From contig NZ_CP113343.1 of assembly GCF_026683955.1 (NCBI RefSeq), positions 1,674,001-1,738,000 on the forward strand: 64,000 nucleotides of DNA. Reading direction: 5' to 3'. A model generated the notes under the pieces. It saw only the letters and a program-made list of their open reading frames with translations, ran no database searches and had not been told where the DNA came from. Each line of letters begins with the position of its first letter. Position 1 is the stretch's first letter. Made by a program: the position numbers and the translations under genes. This DNA is from Arthrobacter sp. MMS18-M83 (lineage in GTDB: Bacteria; Actinomycetota; Actinomycetes; Actinomycetales; Micrococcaceae). Shown piece after piece: positions 27,405-36,483 of the stretch.

Positions 27405-28169
27405 GTGTCCAAATCCGTGAAGATCAGCTTCGAAGGCAGCACCGGAGACCTCCTGGCAGGAATCGTGGACGTGCCTGAGGGCCCGGTCCGGGGCTGGGGT
27501 GTGTTTTCCCATGGTCTGACCCTCGGCAAGGACAGCCCCTCCGCCTCGCGTATCTGCAAGGGCTTGGCGGACCTTGGCGTCGGTATGCTGCGCTTCGACA
27601 ACCTTGGGCTGGGCGACTCCGCCGGCGAATGGTCCGCTGGATCGTTCAGCGTGAAAGTGGCAGACACCATCCGAGCCGCCGGGTTCATGCGTGCCGATGA
27701 CAAGGAAATCTCCCTGCTGGTGGGCCACTCCTTCGGCGGAGCGGCTGTACTAGCGGCGGCCCTCAGCCTTCCCGAGGTACGGGCCGTTGCGACTGTGGGC
27801 GCCCCGTTCGAACCCAAACACGTGGAGCACATGTTCGACGCCGAAGTGAGCACGATCCTCAGCGAAGGCAGCGCAGAGGTCAACCTGGGCGGAAGGCGGA
27901 TGGAGGTTCGCCGCCACTTTGTGGAGGACGTGGAGCAGGCCGACCTCAGGGACTGCATCCGTACCCTGCACAGACCCCTCATGGTGCTGCACTCCCCCAC
28001 GGACAACACCGTGGGCATCGACAATGCCAGCGAGATCTTCCAAACGGCGCGGCACCCGCGGAGCTTCGTCTCGCTCGAAGGCAGCGACCACCTGTTGACA
28101 GGCAAGGGACAGGCAGCCCGGGTTGCCCGGATCATCTCGGCCTGGGCCGGGCAGTACCTCGGCGACTAG
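27405..28169 (+). CDS. Alpha/beta hydrolase of the type usually fused to OsmC
   Basis: About 254 residues. The nucleophile elbow is LLVGHSFGGAAVL (Ser near residue 108), with the oxyanion region VFSHGLTLGKDS and LRFDNLGLGDSAG. The likely acid is Asp in VLHSPTDNTVGIDNASEIF and the His in SLEGSDHLLTGKG. This matches, motif by motif, the hydrolase half of the bifunctional alpha/beta hydrolase-OsmC proteins, but the OsmC half is absent and a minus-strand gene follows at once. The GTG start at 27405 has a purine-rich AAAGGCGGACAGG upstream. Substrate is unknown. Confidence 0.85.
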   Translation: MSKSVKISFEGSTGDLLAGIVDVPEGPVRGWGVFSHGLTLGKDSPSASRICKGLADLGVGMLRFDNLGLGDSAGEWSAGSFSVKVADTIRAAGFMRADDKEISLLVGHSFGGAAVLAAALSLPEVRAVATVGAPFEPKHVEHMFDAEVSTILSEGSAEVNLGGRRMEVRRHFVEDVEQADLRDCIRTLHRPLMVLHSPTDNTVGIDNASEIFQTARHPRSFVSLEGSDHLLTGKGQAARVARIISAWAGQYLGD

Positions 28170-28173
28170 CGCC

Positions 28174-29304
28174 CTACTTTCCCTTCGCGGGGAAGGAATG
28201 GATCGGAAGGTGCCGCGATCCGAGGGCAGCCTTGCGGTGGGACTCGTGGGCGTCCCCGTCGGCCTCCCTGATGGCCGACCACGCGGCGGACACCAGATAG
28301 ACCTGGCTGACCAGGTTGAACCAAATGAGAAGCCCGATGATGATGGCGAAGGGCGCGAGGACAGGATTCTGGCCCGCGCGCGCCAACAACTCGGTGCTGA
28401 AGACTTGGAGCGCGGTAGTGCCCACCGCCGCAATGATGGTTCCCTCAATGAAGGCCTGCCGCCCCAGTGGAAGGCTCCCCGCAAGCCGGAAGAGGATGGC
28501 CGCCGTCGCCCAGTTCAGCAGCAACGGCACCACCAGCTTCACGATGCCAATCACGGGTCCCGCGATGCCTTCATTCTTGCCGAGGAGGCCAATCACCCAG
28601 CTGGCGGCCGTTCCAAAGACCAGGGAGACGCCTGCGCTCAGAACCAGCGCCGCGCCAAGCAACAGGAGCGTCCCGGCGTCGAACAATTTAGCCAGGACCG
28701 GGTTGCGGGGCAGCGGCGGCAATTCCATGACCCCACGCAGACCCTCGCGCACGCTCGCGATCCAGCCCAAAGAGGTAAACACGGTGACTACTGCGGCGAT
28801 GACCGCCGTCCAGCCCAGGCCATTCGGATTGAGCAGCTCATGGGGATTGACCAGGCCCTCGCCGCCGTCCACCTTCAAGAGCCCCGGCGCACTCTTGGCG
28901 ATGTTCGCAATGATGGCGTCCACCAAGAAAGGCTGGCCGCTCAGGACGAGGCCTGCAATGGAAAACCCGGTGGTCAGCAAACCTGTGATGGAGAAGAACA
29001 TCGTGAACCCGATGCCGGCGCTCATGAGCGGCCCATGGCGCAGCGAGTAGTGCTGCCACGCCCGCATGGGCCGGAAGGTGTTCAGCCGGGCAAGGAGCAG
29101 CTGCACGAAGGCCATCAGCGTGGCGACCGTGCCGGCGTTGGAGTGCCGTGCATGGCCCCAATCGAGCCTGCGATGGATGAGTTGCAGCTTTAGTTTGGCG
29201 AGCTCAGTTGGTTGCGGCGGAATCTCCGCTGTTGGCTGTGCTTTCCCGTGCTTGATCTGTGTCGCCGCCAAAGTCGAGCTCTTCCCGTAGCTGCCAAATG
29301 CCAT
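28174..29304 (-). CDS. YihY/BrkB family inner-membrane protein
   Basis: Up to 376 residues with about six hydrophobic helices. The family core is AWQHYSLRHGPLMSAGIGFTMFFSITGLLTTGFSIAGLV, and later WAVGTTALQVFSTELL-type helices lead to YLVSAAWSAIREADGD. Members were once called ribonuclease BN or BrkB; the function remains uncertain. The start is unclear: both ATG 29304 and TTG 29271 overlap the upstream phosphoesterase by roughly 70-100 bases. No start codon occurs nearer in frame until well inside the helix region, so a long overlap seems real. The end almost abuts the alpha/beta hydrolase (convergent). Confidence 0.85.
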   Translation of the reverse strand: MAFGSYGKSSTLAATQIKHGKAQPTAEIPPQPTELAKLKLQLIHRRLDWGHARHSNAGTVATLMAFVQLLLARLNTFRPMRAWQHYSLRHGPLMSAGIGFTMFFSITGLLTTGFSIAGLVLSGQPFLVDAIIANIAKSAPGLLKVDGGEGLVNPHELLNPNGLGWTAVIAAVVTVFTSLGWIASVREGLRGVMELPPLPRNPVLAKLFDAGTLLLLGAALVLSAGVSLVFGTAASWVIGLLGKNEGIAGPVIGIVKLVVPLLLNWATAAILFRLAGSLPLGRQAFIEGTIIAAVGTTALQVFSTELLARAGQNPVLAPFAIIIGLLIWFNLVSQVYLVSAAWSAIREADGDAHESHRKAALGSRHLPIHSFPAKGK

Positions 29305-29884
29305 TGTCGTCGTGCTCGTAAAGTCCCATGCTAACCACGGGGAAGGTGGCGGTGTAGTTCTTGAGCGCCGTTTCGGCCTCGTCCAAGCTTTCGGGAGCGA
29401 CGTCGTGGGCTACCGTCACGTGCGGGTGGTAGGGGAAAGGAAGATCGCGTTCCAGGGGCCCGGTCTGCAGTTGTTCATGCAGGCCCACACACTCCTCGAA
29501 ACCGTCTTCGACCTTCAGGAACACCACCGGGGATACCGGACGGAAGGAGCCCGTGCCGGAAATCGTGATTTTGAACGGCGCCTGGCCCCGGGCGACCTCC
29601 CGAACATGCTCCCGCGTAGCTTCCCAATCCCGCGCAGGCGTGGTGGTGACCAGCGTGATGTGGGCGGGGATGGCCTCGGCCATGGGATCACCGAAGGAGG
29701 CACGCCATTGCTGCAGCTCCTGCGCCACATCCGGGGGAAAGCCCAGGATGACGCCCACGCACATGCTGTCGCCGCACGCGCTGGCGGACTGGTTTGCATC
29801 CGCGTCCCGGCGGGCATCAGTGGACCGGCCGGCTCCCCCTGCAGGGGAGCCGGCCTGGACGCTGAGCTTGCCAGCTGCGCACAT
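29204..29884 (-). CDS. 2H phosphoesterase / 2'-5' RNA ligase-like protein
   Basis: About 226 residues with both HxTx-type motifs of the 2H superfamily: HITLVTTTPARDW near residue 75 and HVTVAHDVAPESLDEAE near residue 155, between which lies the typical FRPVSPVVFLKVEDG. These enzymes act on cyclic or 2'-5' phosphodiester bonds in RNA or nucleotides; the substrate here is unknown. ATG at 29884 begins 4 bases after the trpS stop. The first 40 residues look unstructured, and a GTG near residue 42 could be the true start. Confidence 0.82.
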   Translation of the reverse strand: MCAAGKLSVQAGSPAGGAGRSTDARRDADANQSASACGDSMCVGVILGFPPDVAQELQQWRASFGDPMAEAIPAHITLVTTTPARDWEATREHVREVARGQAPFKITISGTGSFRPVSPVVFLKVEDGFEECVGLHEQLQTGPLERDLPFPYHPHVTVAHDVAPESLDEAETALKNYTATFPVVSMGLYEHDDNGIWQLREELDFGGDTDQARESTANSGDSAATN

Positions 29885-29888
29885 GGTT

Positions 29889-30998
<1,110 letters not shown>

Positions 30999-31832
30999 TT
31001 AGAGCTGGTAGTCGACTACCAGCGGTGCGTGGTCGGAGAAACGGGTGTCCCACGACGGCGCCCGGTCCACGACGGCCGAAAGAGCGGCTGCCGCGAGTCC
31101 GGGAGTGGCCATGTGGTAGTCGATGCGCCAGCCAGTGTCAGTGTCAAAGGCCTTACCGCGCTGGGACCACCAGGTGTAGGGGCCATCGACATTTCCTGCC
31201 AGGCCCCTGTGGACATCCCTCCATCCGATCTCGTCGCCAAAGAAGCGGTCGAAGTACGCACGCTCTTCAGGAAGGAAACCGGCACGCTTGGTGTTGCCCT
31301 TCCAATTCTTGATGTCGAGTTCAGTGTGGCCCACGTTGAGGTCGCCAACCACCAGGGCATGCCCACTGTGCTTGGCGAGCTCCGGGAGCCGAGTGATCAT
31401 GACGTCCAGGAAGCGGTACTTGTCCACCTGCTTGGGGGTATCCACCTCGCCGGAGTGCACATAGGCGCTGACGACGGTCAGGGTAGTGTCCTTGCCACCG
31501 CCGTCCCGAACGACGTAATCGGCCTCCACCCAGCGTCCGGTGGTGGCAAAGTAATCGTCACCGATACCCACACGGGTGGCCGTGGGTTCCTGACGGGAGG
31601 CAATCGCAACGCCGGCGCGGCCCTTGGCCTCGGCTTCGGCGTGGAGGATGTGCCAGCCTTCGCCGATGAGTTGGTGAACCACCTCATCAGGCGCACGGAC
31701 CTCCTGCAGGCACAGGATGTCGACGTCGCGCGGTTCCAGCCACTCCGCCATGCCCTTCTTATAGGCGGCGCGAATGCCGTTGACGTTGACCGTTGCGATG
31801 CGAAGGAAGTCCTTCTTCAATGCCGAGCTCAC
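30999..31832 (-). CDS. xth: Exodeoxyribonuclease III
   Basis: A 277-residue AP endonuclease/3'-5' exonuclease of base-excision repair. Motifs in order: FLRIATVNVNGIRAAYKKGMAEW, DILCLQEVRAP (Mg-binding Glu), LTVVSAYVHSGE, VVGDLNVGHTELDIKNW (catalytic Asp, Asn) and the closing FSDHAPLVVDY. GTG at 31832 rather than an upstream start is supported by TAGAGT seven bases before it. Note that this -10 overlaps the stop region of the upstream gene. Confidence 0.95.
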   Translation of the reverse strand: MSSALKKDFLRIATVNVNGIRAAYKKGMAEWLEPRDVDILCLQEVRAPDEVVHQLIGEGWHILHAEAEAKGRAGVAIASRQEPTATRVGIGDDYFATTGRWVEADYVVRDGGGKDTTLTVVSAYVHSGEVDTPKQVDKYRFLDVMITRLPELAKHSGHALVVGDLNVGHTELDIKNWKGNTKRAGFLPEERAYFDRFFGDEIGWRDVHRGLAGNVDGPYTWWSQRGKAFDTDTGWRIDYHMATPGLAAAALSAVVDRAPSWDTRFSDHAPLVVDYQL

Positions 31833-31839
31833 CCCGCCT

Positions 31840-31845
31840 ACTCTA
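31840..31845 (-). promoter_or_regulatory. Leaderless -10 box for xth
   Basis: TAGAGT on the minus strand lies seven bases before GTG 31832 and overlaps the last codon of the upstream membrane-protein gene. Confidence 0.45.
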
Positions 31846-32415
31846 GTCGATGATGGTGCCCGAGACGGGCTCGTCGCCGCCACCGGAGGACTTGATCATG
31901 TCCCGCGCGTTGCTTGACGTGATGGCGATGGTCTCCAAGGCGCGGTTGATGGTGTCTTGATCGGCAGATTCGCCCTTGGCGCGCTCCGCCTCCACCACGC
32001 GAACCTGCACCTGCACAATCTTGAACGAGTGGTCCAGTTTGAGGTCGCGGATTTCATCCGATTCGCTGCGTTCCGAGACCACGCGGGTGCCGCCGTGGTC
32101 GGCGCTCGACGACGACGGCGCCCGGCCGGTTGCCGCATTGAACGCGTTCTGTGCTTCGGTGAGTTTTTCTCCAGCCCGCTTGGCAGCCCTCTGGATGCTG
32201 AAGACCACGAAGGCGGCCAGGGCGAGCCAGCCGAAGGACACAACGGCGACGATCCAACCGACCACGTCGTTCTGGTTTGCCGCGAAGATCACGGCCACCA
32301 GGAAAGCGATGAGCACCACCGTCATGCCCAGTCCACCAATGCGGAAGCCCTTGAAAGGGCTCTTGGCGGAAGCGGACGGAGGAACAGATGACGGGGAGTC
32401 GCCGAGAGATTGCAT
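31843..32415 (-). CDS. Two-helix membrane protein with coiled-coil tail, unknown function
   Basis: A 190-residue protein with no family I recognise. The N-terminus is Ser/Pro-rich (MQSLGDSPSSVPPSASAKSP). Two adjacent hydrophobic helices follow (MTVVLIAFLVAVIFAANQ and VGWIVAVVSFGWLALAAFVVF). A charged helical cytoplasmic tail then carries RAAKRAGEKLTEAQNAFN and DLKLDHSFKIVQVQVRVVEAERAK. ATG at 32415 starts the sensible protein; a longer in-frame extension upstream runs into the permease gene and looks like a shadow. It sits between xth and the ABC-2 exporter genes on the same strand. Confidence 0.8.
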   Translation of the reverse strand: MQSLGDSPSSVPPSASAKSPFKGFRIGGLGMTVVLIAFLVAVIFAANQNDVVGWIVAVVSFGWLALAAFVVFSIQRAAKRAGEKLTEAQNAFNAATGRAPSSSSADHGGTRVVSERSESDEIRDLKLDHSFKIVQVQVRVVEAERAKGESADQDTINRALETIAITSSNARDMIKSSGGGDEPVSGTIID

Positions 32416-32480
32416 GCACCCATTGTCGCAAACTCCACAGGACGAGCCAGCCGCTTCCACCCCCGGCGAACAGCCTGGTT

Positions 32481-33314
32481 CTATTTCAGGAAGAGCTTGC
32501 GTAGCCGTCCCGTGGTGAGCATGATGCCGAGTGCGATCATCACAAGGTAGTAGGCGATATGGACTGCCGTGGCCGGACTGAAGGAGCCAATGCTGATCTG
32601 CCGCAGGAGCTCCACGCCATGCCACAGGGGCATCGCCTGGATGAGCCACTGAATGTATTGCGGATAGACGGTTATCGGGTAGAACGTCGCGCTGAACAGG
32701 AACATGGGCAGCATGAAAAAGTTGATCCAGTCCATCTGCTGGAAAGTCTTCATGAAGCTCGTGATGCCCATGCCGAAGCTTGCAAAGCCGAAAGCAATCA
32801 GCACGGACGCCGGGATGACCAGGATGGCCCACGGCGTCTTGATGAGGCCCATGACGGCCATGACTGCGGTGAAGCCGGTCGCGTACAGGAGTCCACGAAG
32901 CAAGGCGAGGAAAATCTCCCCCATGGCTACATCCAAAGGCCCAAGGGAGGTGTAGAGCATGCCTTGGTACAGCTTGGCGAAGTTCATCTTGAAGAAGACG
33001 TTCCACGTGGAGTCGTAGACTGCGCCGTTCATGGCGGACACCGCCAGAAGCGCCGGCGCAATGTAGGCCGCGTAACTGATTTCTTGGCCACCAGGTCCGG
33101 CCACGGTGCCTACGATCGGGCCCAGCCCCACTCCCATGGAGATCAGGTACAGCACCGGCTCGAAGAACCCAGACACCAGGATCAGCCAGGTACTGCTTTT
33201 TGCCGCCATGAGGCCCCGGGCCACAACAGCAAGCGCATTGCGGGAATACAGCGGGCCGAACGTTCGCTCGCGGGCTGCTTCTGTAGCGCTGTGGCCCCCG
33301 GTCAAGGTGCTCAT
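32481..33314 (-). CDS. ABC-2 type exporter permease, second subunit
   Basis: A 277-residue permease with six hydrophobic helices of the ABC2_membrane/DrrB-like type. Markers are LVSGFFEPVLYLISMGVGLGPIVG and YAAYIAPALLAVSAMNGAVYDSTWNVFFKMNFAKLYQGMLYTSLGPLDVAMGEIF. Overlaps the preceding permease by 4 bases. With the ATPase it should form a heterodimeric exporter for a hydrophobic substrate such as a drug, polysaccharide or lipid. The substrate is not evident from the sequence. Confidence 0.9.
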   Translation of the reverse strand: MSTLTGGHSATEAARERTFGPLYSRNALAVVARGLMAAKSSTWLILVSGFFEPVLYLISMGVGLGPIVGTVAGPGGQEISYAAYIAPALLAVSAMNGAVYDSTWNVFFKMNFAKLYQGMLYTSLGPLDVAMGEIFLALLRGLLYATGFTAVMAVMGLIKTPWAILVIPASVLIAFGFASFGMGITSFMKTFQQMDWINFFMLPMFLFSATFYPITVYPQYIQWLIQAMPLWHGVELLRQISIGSFSPATAVHIAYYLVMIALGIMLTTGRLRKLFLK

Positions 33315-34165
33315 GCCCCCATCCTCTTAACGAACTGCCGCCGTGTCAGCGTCCAGCCGGCGGCAACTGCCCCAAGAAGGAACAAGACGTGGGTCAGGGT
33401 TAACACGGGGCTCTCCTCGAGTCCATAGGTGAAGACGCGCCCCAACTGCGTACCGTGCCACACCGGCGAGATCCAGCCGATCCAGCGCACCCCCAGCGGC
33501 AGCGAGTCCAGCGGGAAAAAGGTCCCCGAAAACAGGAACAACGGCACCACGACGAACCGCTGCACCAGGGCGAACTGGCCGGAGTCTTTGGTGATGCTCG
33601 AGGCATAGGCCATGAGCGGCAGCCCGAAGGACAGCCCGGCCACCGTGGCAACCACCGCCGACACCCACCCCCAAGGACTCGGCGAGGCACCGAACATGGC
33701 CACGATGACGAAATAGACCACGGATTGCACGAGGAACTTCAGAGTGCTGGCCATGATGTGGCCCGCGGCAATCTGCTGCGGAACGAGCGGAGAAGCGTGC
33801 GGCCCGTAGAACACCCGGCGCCACTTGAAGCCGTCCATGATCGGGTACGAGAAGTCCCCCGACGCCGTCATGACCGCGGATGAGACGAGCAATGCCGGCG
33901 CAATGAACGCCAGGTAGCTCACACCGCCGAACACCGCCGTACGGTTCGCATCCACCAGGCTCGCCAGCCCGATGCCCATGGCAAACAGGTATGCCACCGG
34001 CTGCCCCACGCTGTAGAGGAACACGGACCAGCCGTAACCACGCATCACACGAAGGGCCTGCTCGGCGTAGAAGAACGATCCCCAGCGCCGCGCCCGGCTG
34101 GCCGAGACGGCCGGCGAGTGAGCGCGCAAGGGATGGTCCGCCGTCGGGAGCTGTGCGTCAGCCAT
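33311..34165 (-). CDS. ABC-2 type exporter permease, first subunit
   Basis: A 284-residue, six-helix ABC2_membrane protein paralogous to the gene downstream. Motifs: QPVAYLFAMGIGLASLVDA, YLAFIAPALLVSSAVMTASGDFSYPIMDGFKWRRVFYGPHASPLVPQQIAAGHI and SGTFFPLDSLPLGVRWIGWISPVWHGTQLGR. It begins 41 bases after the ATPase stop and overlaps the next permease start, giving an ATPase-permease-permease operon. Confidence 0.9.
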   Translation of the reverse strand: MADAQLPTADHPLRAHSPAVSASRARRWGSFFYAEQALRVMRGYGWSVFLYSVGQPVAYLFAMGIGLASLVDANRTAVFGGVSYLAFIAPALLVSSAVMTASGDFSYPIMDGFKWRRVFYGPHASPLVPQQIAAGHIMASTLKFLVQSVVYFVIVAMFGASPSPWGWVSAVVATVAGLSFGLPLMAYASSITKDSGQFALVQRFVVVPLFLFSGTFFPLDSLPLGVRWIGWISPVWHGTQLGRVFTYGLEESPVLTLTHVLFLLGAVAAGWTLTRRQFVKRMGA

Positions 34166-34206
34166 ACGTCCTCCCGCTCAACTGCTGTCCGCCAGTCAAC
34201 TGTCGG

Positions 34207-35184
34207 CTAATCAACAAGGCTCCGTCCGGTCAGCCGGAGGAAGACGTCCTCCAGCGAAGAACGCCGCACCAGCGAGGTCAGGGGGCGGAGCCGGCGCGCC
34301 GAGACTTGCTCCAAGGCCGATTCGCCGTCGTCCGCGTAGATAAGCACACGATCCGGCAGCGTCTCCACCCGTTCTCCGACGCCTTCGAGTTCGACGCCGA
34401 TCGTGGTATTCCGTTCCGAGCCGAAGCGGAGCTCCAAAACCTCGCGCGTCGAATATTCGCGGATCAGGCTGGCCGGCGATCCTTCGGCCATGATGCGGCC
34501 TTTGTCCACGACGATCAGCCGGTCGCAAAGCTGTTCGGCCTCATCCATGTAATGCGTGGTGAGGATCAGCGTGACCCCCTGTTCCTTCAGCCTGAACAGC
34601 CGGTCCCAGAGGATGTGTCGGGCTTGGGGATCCAGTCCCGTGGTGGGCTCATCCAAGAGCAGGATCTTGGGCTCGTTGATCAGTGAGCGGGCGATCGTCA
34701 GGCGTCGTTTCATGCCGCCCGAGAGGGCATCGACCCTGGACTTGGCTTTGTCTGTCAGCTGGGCAAACTCGAGCAGCTCATCGGCCTTCGGGCGCAAGTA
34801 GCTCAAAGGGAGGCCGAAGTAGCGCCCATAGACAATCAGGTTTTCGCGGACCTTCAGCTCCTCGTCCAGGTTGTCCTGCTGGGGCACCACGCCCAGGTGC
34901 GCGCGGACTTCCGGCCCGTGGGTTTCCGGGTCCAGGCCCATGATGCTGAGCTTCCCGGACGTGCGCTGGGAGACTCCGCCAATCATTTTCATGGTGGTCG
35001 ATTTACCGGCGCCGTTCGGGCCAAGCAGGCCGAAGGACTCCCCCGCCGAGACTTCGAAGGAGATACCGTCGACGGCTGTGAGCTCGCCGTAGCTCTTGGT
35101 GAGATTCTCGGCTGTGATGACTGCGGGTGGGTTCATCTGGAAGCTGGCTGACGTGGAGAAAGAGCGGGTGGCTTCATTGTGCAC
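34207..35184 (-). CDS. ABC exporter ATP-binding protein (DrrA/NodI-like)
   Basis: A 325-residue ATPase. Walker A is FGLLGPNGAGKSTTMKM (near 52-68), Q-loop LGVVPQQDNLDEELKV, signature LSGGMKRRLTIARSLINEP, Walker B ILLLDEPTTGLDPQARH and H-loop LILTTHYMDEAEQL. A 90-residue C-terminal accessory domain follows, as in DrrA-type exporters. The start is taken as GTG 35184 because TAGTCT stands six bases upstream; ATG 35136 (MNPPAVITAENLTKSYG) is an alternative. It drives the two permeases downstream. Confidence 0.93.
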   Translation of the reverse strand: MHNEATRSFSTSASFQMNPPAVITAENLTKSYGELTAVDGISFEVSAGESFGLLGPNGAGKSTTMKMIGGVSQRTSGKLSIMGLDPETHGPEVRAHLGVVPQQDNLDEELKVRENLIVYGRYFGLPLSYLRPKADELLEFAQLTDKAKSRVDALSGGMKRRLTIARSLINEPKILLLDEPTTGLDPQARHILWDRLFRLKEQGVTLILTTHYMDEAEQLCDRLIVVDKGRIMAEGSPASLIREYSTREVLELRFGSERNTTIGVELEGVGERVETLPDRVLIYADDGESALEQVSARRLRPLTSLVRRSSLEDVFLRLTGRSLVD

Positions 35185-35190
35185 CCCAGC

Positions 35191-35196
35191 AGACTA
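35191..35196 (-). promoter_or_regulatory. Leaderless -10 box for the ABC exporter ATPase
   Basis: TAGTCT on the minus strand lies six bases before GTG 35184. Confidence 0.4.
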
Positions 35197-35278
35197 GTAG
35201 AGCCAAGGAATACGTGAAAGAGGTATTCCGCAATTTTCTGGAATAACCCGGGGCCTGGCCCGCCCAGGAAACCAGACT

Positions 35279-35377
35279 GCGGAGGATTCTGCTGGATCAT
35301 TCCAAGCATCAGGCCCTGGAACCGCATGATTCCAAGGCCTGACGGTTTGTCCAGACGAATGATCCAGCAAAATCCGC
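35279..35377. repeat. Nested palindromic element
   Basis: The outer arms share TGCTGGATCATTC perfectly (35290-35302 against the complement of 35357-35369) and are imperfectly extended by GCGGA..../....TCCGC. Inside are TCAGGCC/GGCCTGA (35309-35315, 35336-35342) and TGGAA/TTCCA. The whole 99-base stretch can fold into a long cruciform. It lies just after the SHOCT gene stop and may act as its terminator or be a dispersed repeat. Confidence 0.65.
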
Positions 35378-35384
35378 CGGTCCC

Positions 35385-35684
35385 TCACTTCGTGGGATGT
35401 GCCCGCAGCACTTCGAGGCGTTGGCGGTACTCGGTCTCATCGATTTCGCCACGTGCGTAGCGCTCCCTCAGCACGCTTTCGGCGCCCTGGGTCGCGGCCC
35501 AGTCGTGGTTCCGGCGCCACATGCGGCGGCCAAAGAAGATGAAGAATCCGATAACCAGGATCCAAAACAATGGAATCAGGAGGAAAAACGGCCAGAAGAC
35601 GAATCCGTCCCCCGGTCCATGGACGACGTCGGCGGGAAGCTGCGCGGCCGCGGCGCCGATGGTGGTGCTCAGTGATGTCAACAT
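35385..35684 (-). CDS. Small SHOCT-domain membrane protein
   Basis: A 99-residue protein. One hydrophobic helix (FVFWPFFLLIPLFWILVIGFFIFFGRR, near 29-55) is followed by a positively charged linker and the C-terminal SHOCT motif (ESVLRERYARGEIDETEYRQRLEVL). SHOCT proteins are often small membrane companions of exporters or oligomerisation modules; the function is not established. It stands between the two-component system and the ABC-2 exporter genes, and a possible regulator site lies about 100 bases upstream. Confidence 0.85.
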   Translation of the reverse strand: MLTSLSTTIGAAAAQLPADVVHGPGDGFVFWPFFLLIPLFWILVIGFFIFFGRRMWRRNHDWAATQGAESVLRERYARGEIDETEYRQRLEVLRAHPTK

Positions 35685-35787
35685 GTCCAGTCCAAACTCT
35701 TAACAGGCCGTATCTCGGCTCTGTTTCCAGTCTGGTTTTTCGCCCATCGAAACGCGTCGGCCACCGGGAGTCACTTGCGTCCGCCCG

Positions 35788-35803
35788 CCTACTCCCCCGG
35801 GAG
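35788..35803. promoter_or_regulatory. Degenerate copy of the palindromic operator upstream of the SHOCT gene
   Basis: CCTACTCCC-CC-GGGAG repeats the left arm and half of the right arm of the 37672-37709 palindrome. It lies upstream of the SHOCT gene on the minus strand. A further GGGAGT half-site occurs at 35766-35771. Confidence 0.4.
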
Positions 35804-35817
35804 ACTGCGCGGAACGG

Positions 35818-36483
35818 CTAGCTGCTCCAGCCGGGCCGGACCAGACCGGATTCGTAAGCCAGGACCACCAATTGCGCCCGGTCCCGCACCAGCAATTTCG
35901 TCATGATCCGGGAAACGTGCGTCTTGGCCGTCAGAGGGGTGATGAACAGCCGCTCGGCGATCTCGGCGTTGTTCAAGCCTTCGCCCACCAGCGCCAGGAC
36001 TTCCCGTTCGCGTTCGGTGATCTGGTCCAAGGGAACTGTCTTGGACGCCGCTTTGCTGTGCAGGGCCAGCTGGGCCATGATGCGGCGGGTCACCGACGGC
36101 GAAAGGAGGGCGTCGCCGTCGTGCACCACCCGCACTGCGCGGATCAGTTCCTCCGGTTCGGTGTCCTTGACGAGGAAGCCGGCCGCACCGGCGCGCACAG
36201 CCTCGGCGATGTATTCGTCCAGTTCGAACGTGGTGAGGATGATGATGCGGGTGTGCGCGAGGCGAGGGTCAGCCAGGATCTGCCGGGTTGCGGCCAGCCC
36301 GTCGCCATCGGGCATGCGGATATCCATGAGGATGACGTCGGGTGCTTCACGCTCGGCCAGCCTCACCGCGTCCTTGCCGGTACCCGCTTCCGCCACCACT
36401 TCCATGTCCGGTTCAGCATCCAGGAGCGCCCTGAATCCCGCCCGGATGAGGGTCTGGTCGTCGGCAAGCAGCAAGCGGATCAT
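35818..36483 (-). CDS. NarL/LuxR-family response regulator
   Basis: A 221-residue two-component regulator. The receiver domain has the acidic pocket LLADDQTLIRAGFRALLD, the phospho-acceptor Asp in DVILMDIRMPDGDGL (near residue 54), the Thr in IIILTTFELDEY and the Lys in FLVKDTEPEELI. The LuxR-type HTH is ITEREREVLALVGEGLNNAEIAERLFITPLTAKTHVSRIMTKL. It overlaps the kinase gene by 4 bases (ATGA). By position it probably controls the SHOCT/ABC-2 exporter genes downstream and its own operon. Confidence 0.95.
   Translation of the reverse strand: MIRLLLADDQTLIRAGFRALLDAEPDMEVVAEAGTGKDAVRLAEREAPDVILMDIRMPDGDGLAATRQILADPRLAHTRIIILTTFELDEYIAEAVRAGAAGFLVKDTEPEELIRAVRVVHDGDALLSPSVTRRIMAQLALHSKAASKTVPLDQITEREREVLALVGEGLNNAEIAERLFITPLTAKTHVSRIMTKLLVRDRAQLVVLAYESGLVRPGWSS

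Noticed and set aside
31843..33006. A longer reading of the two-helix membrane protein extending into the ABC permease gene
   Set aside because: The added residues are antisense-like His/Gly/Arg-rich sequence from another frame of the permease; ATG 32415 begins the plausible protein.
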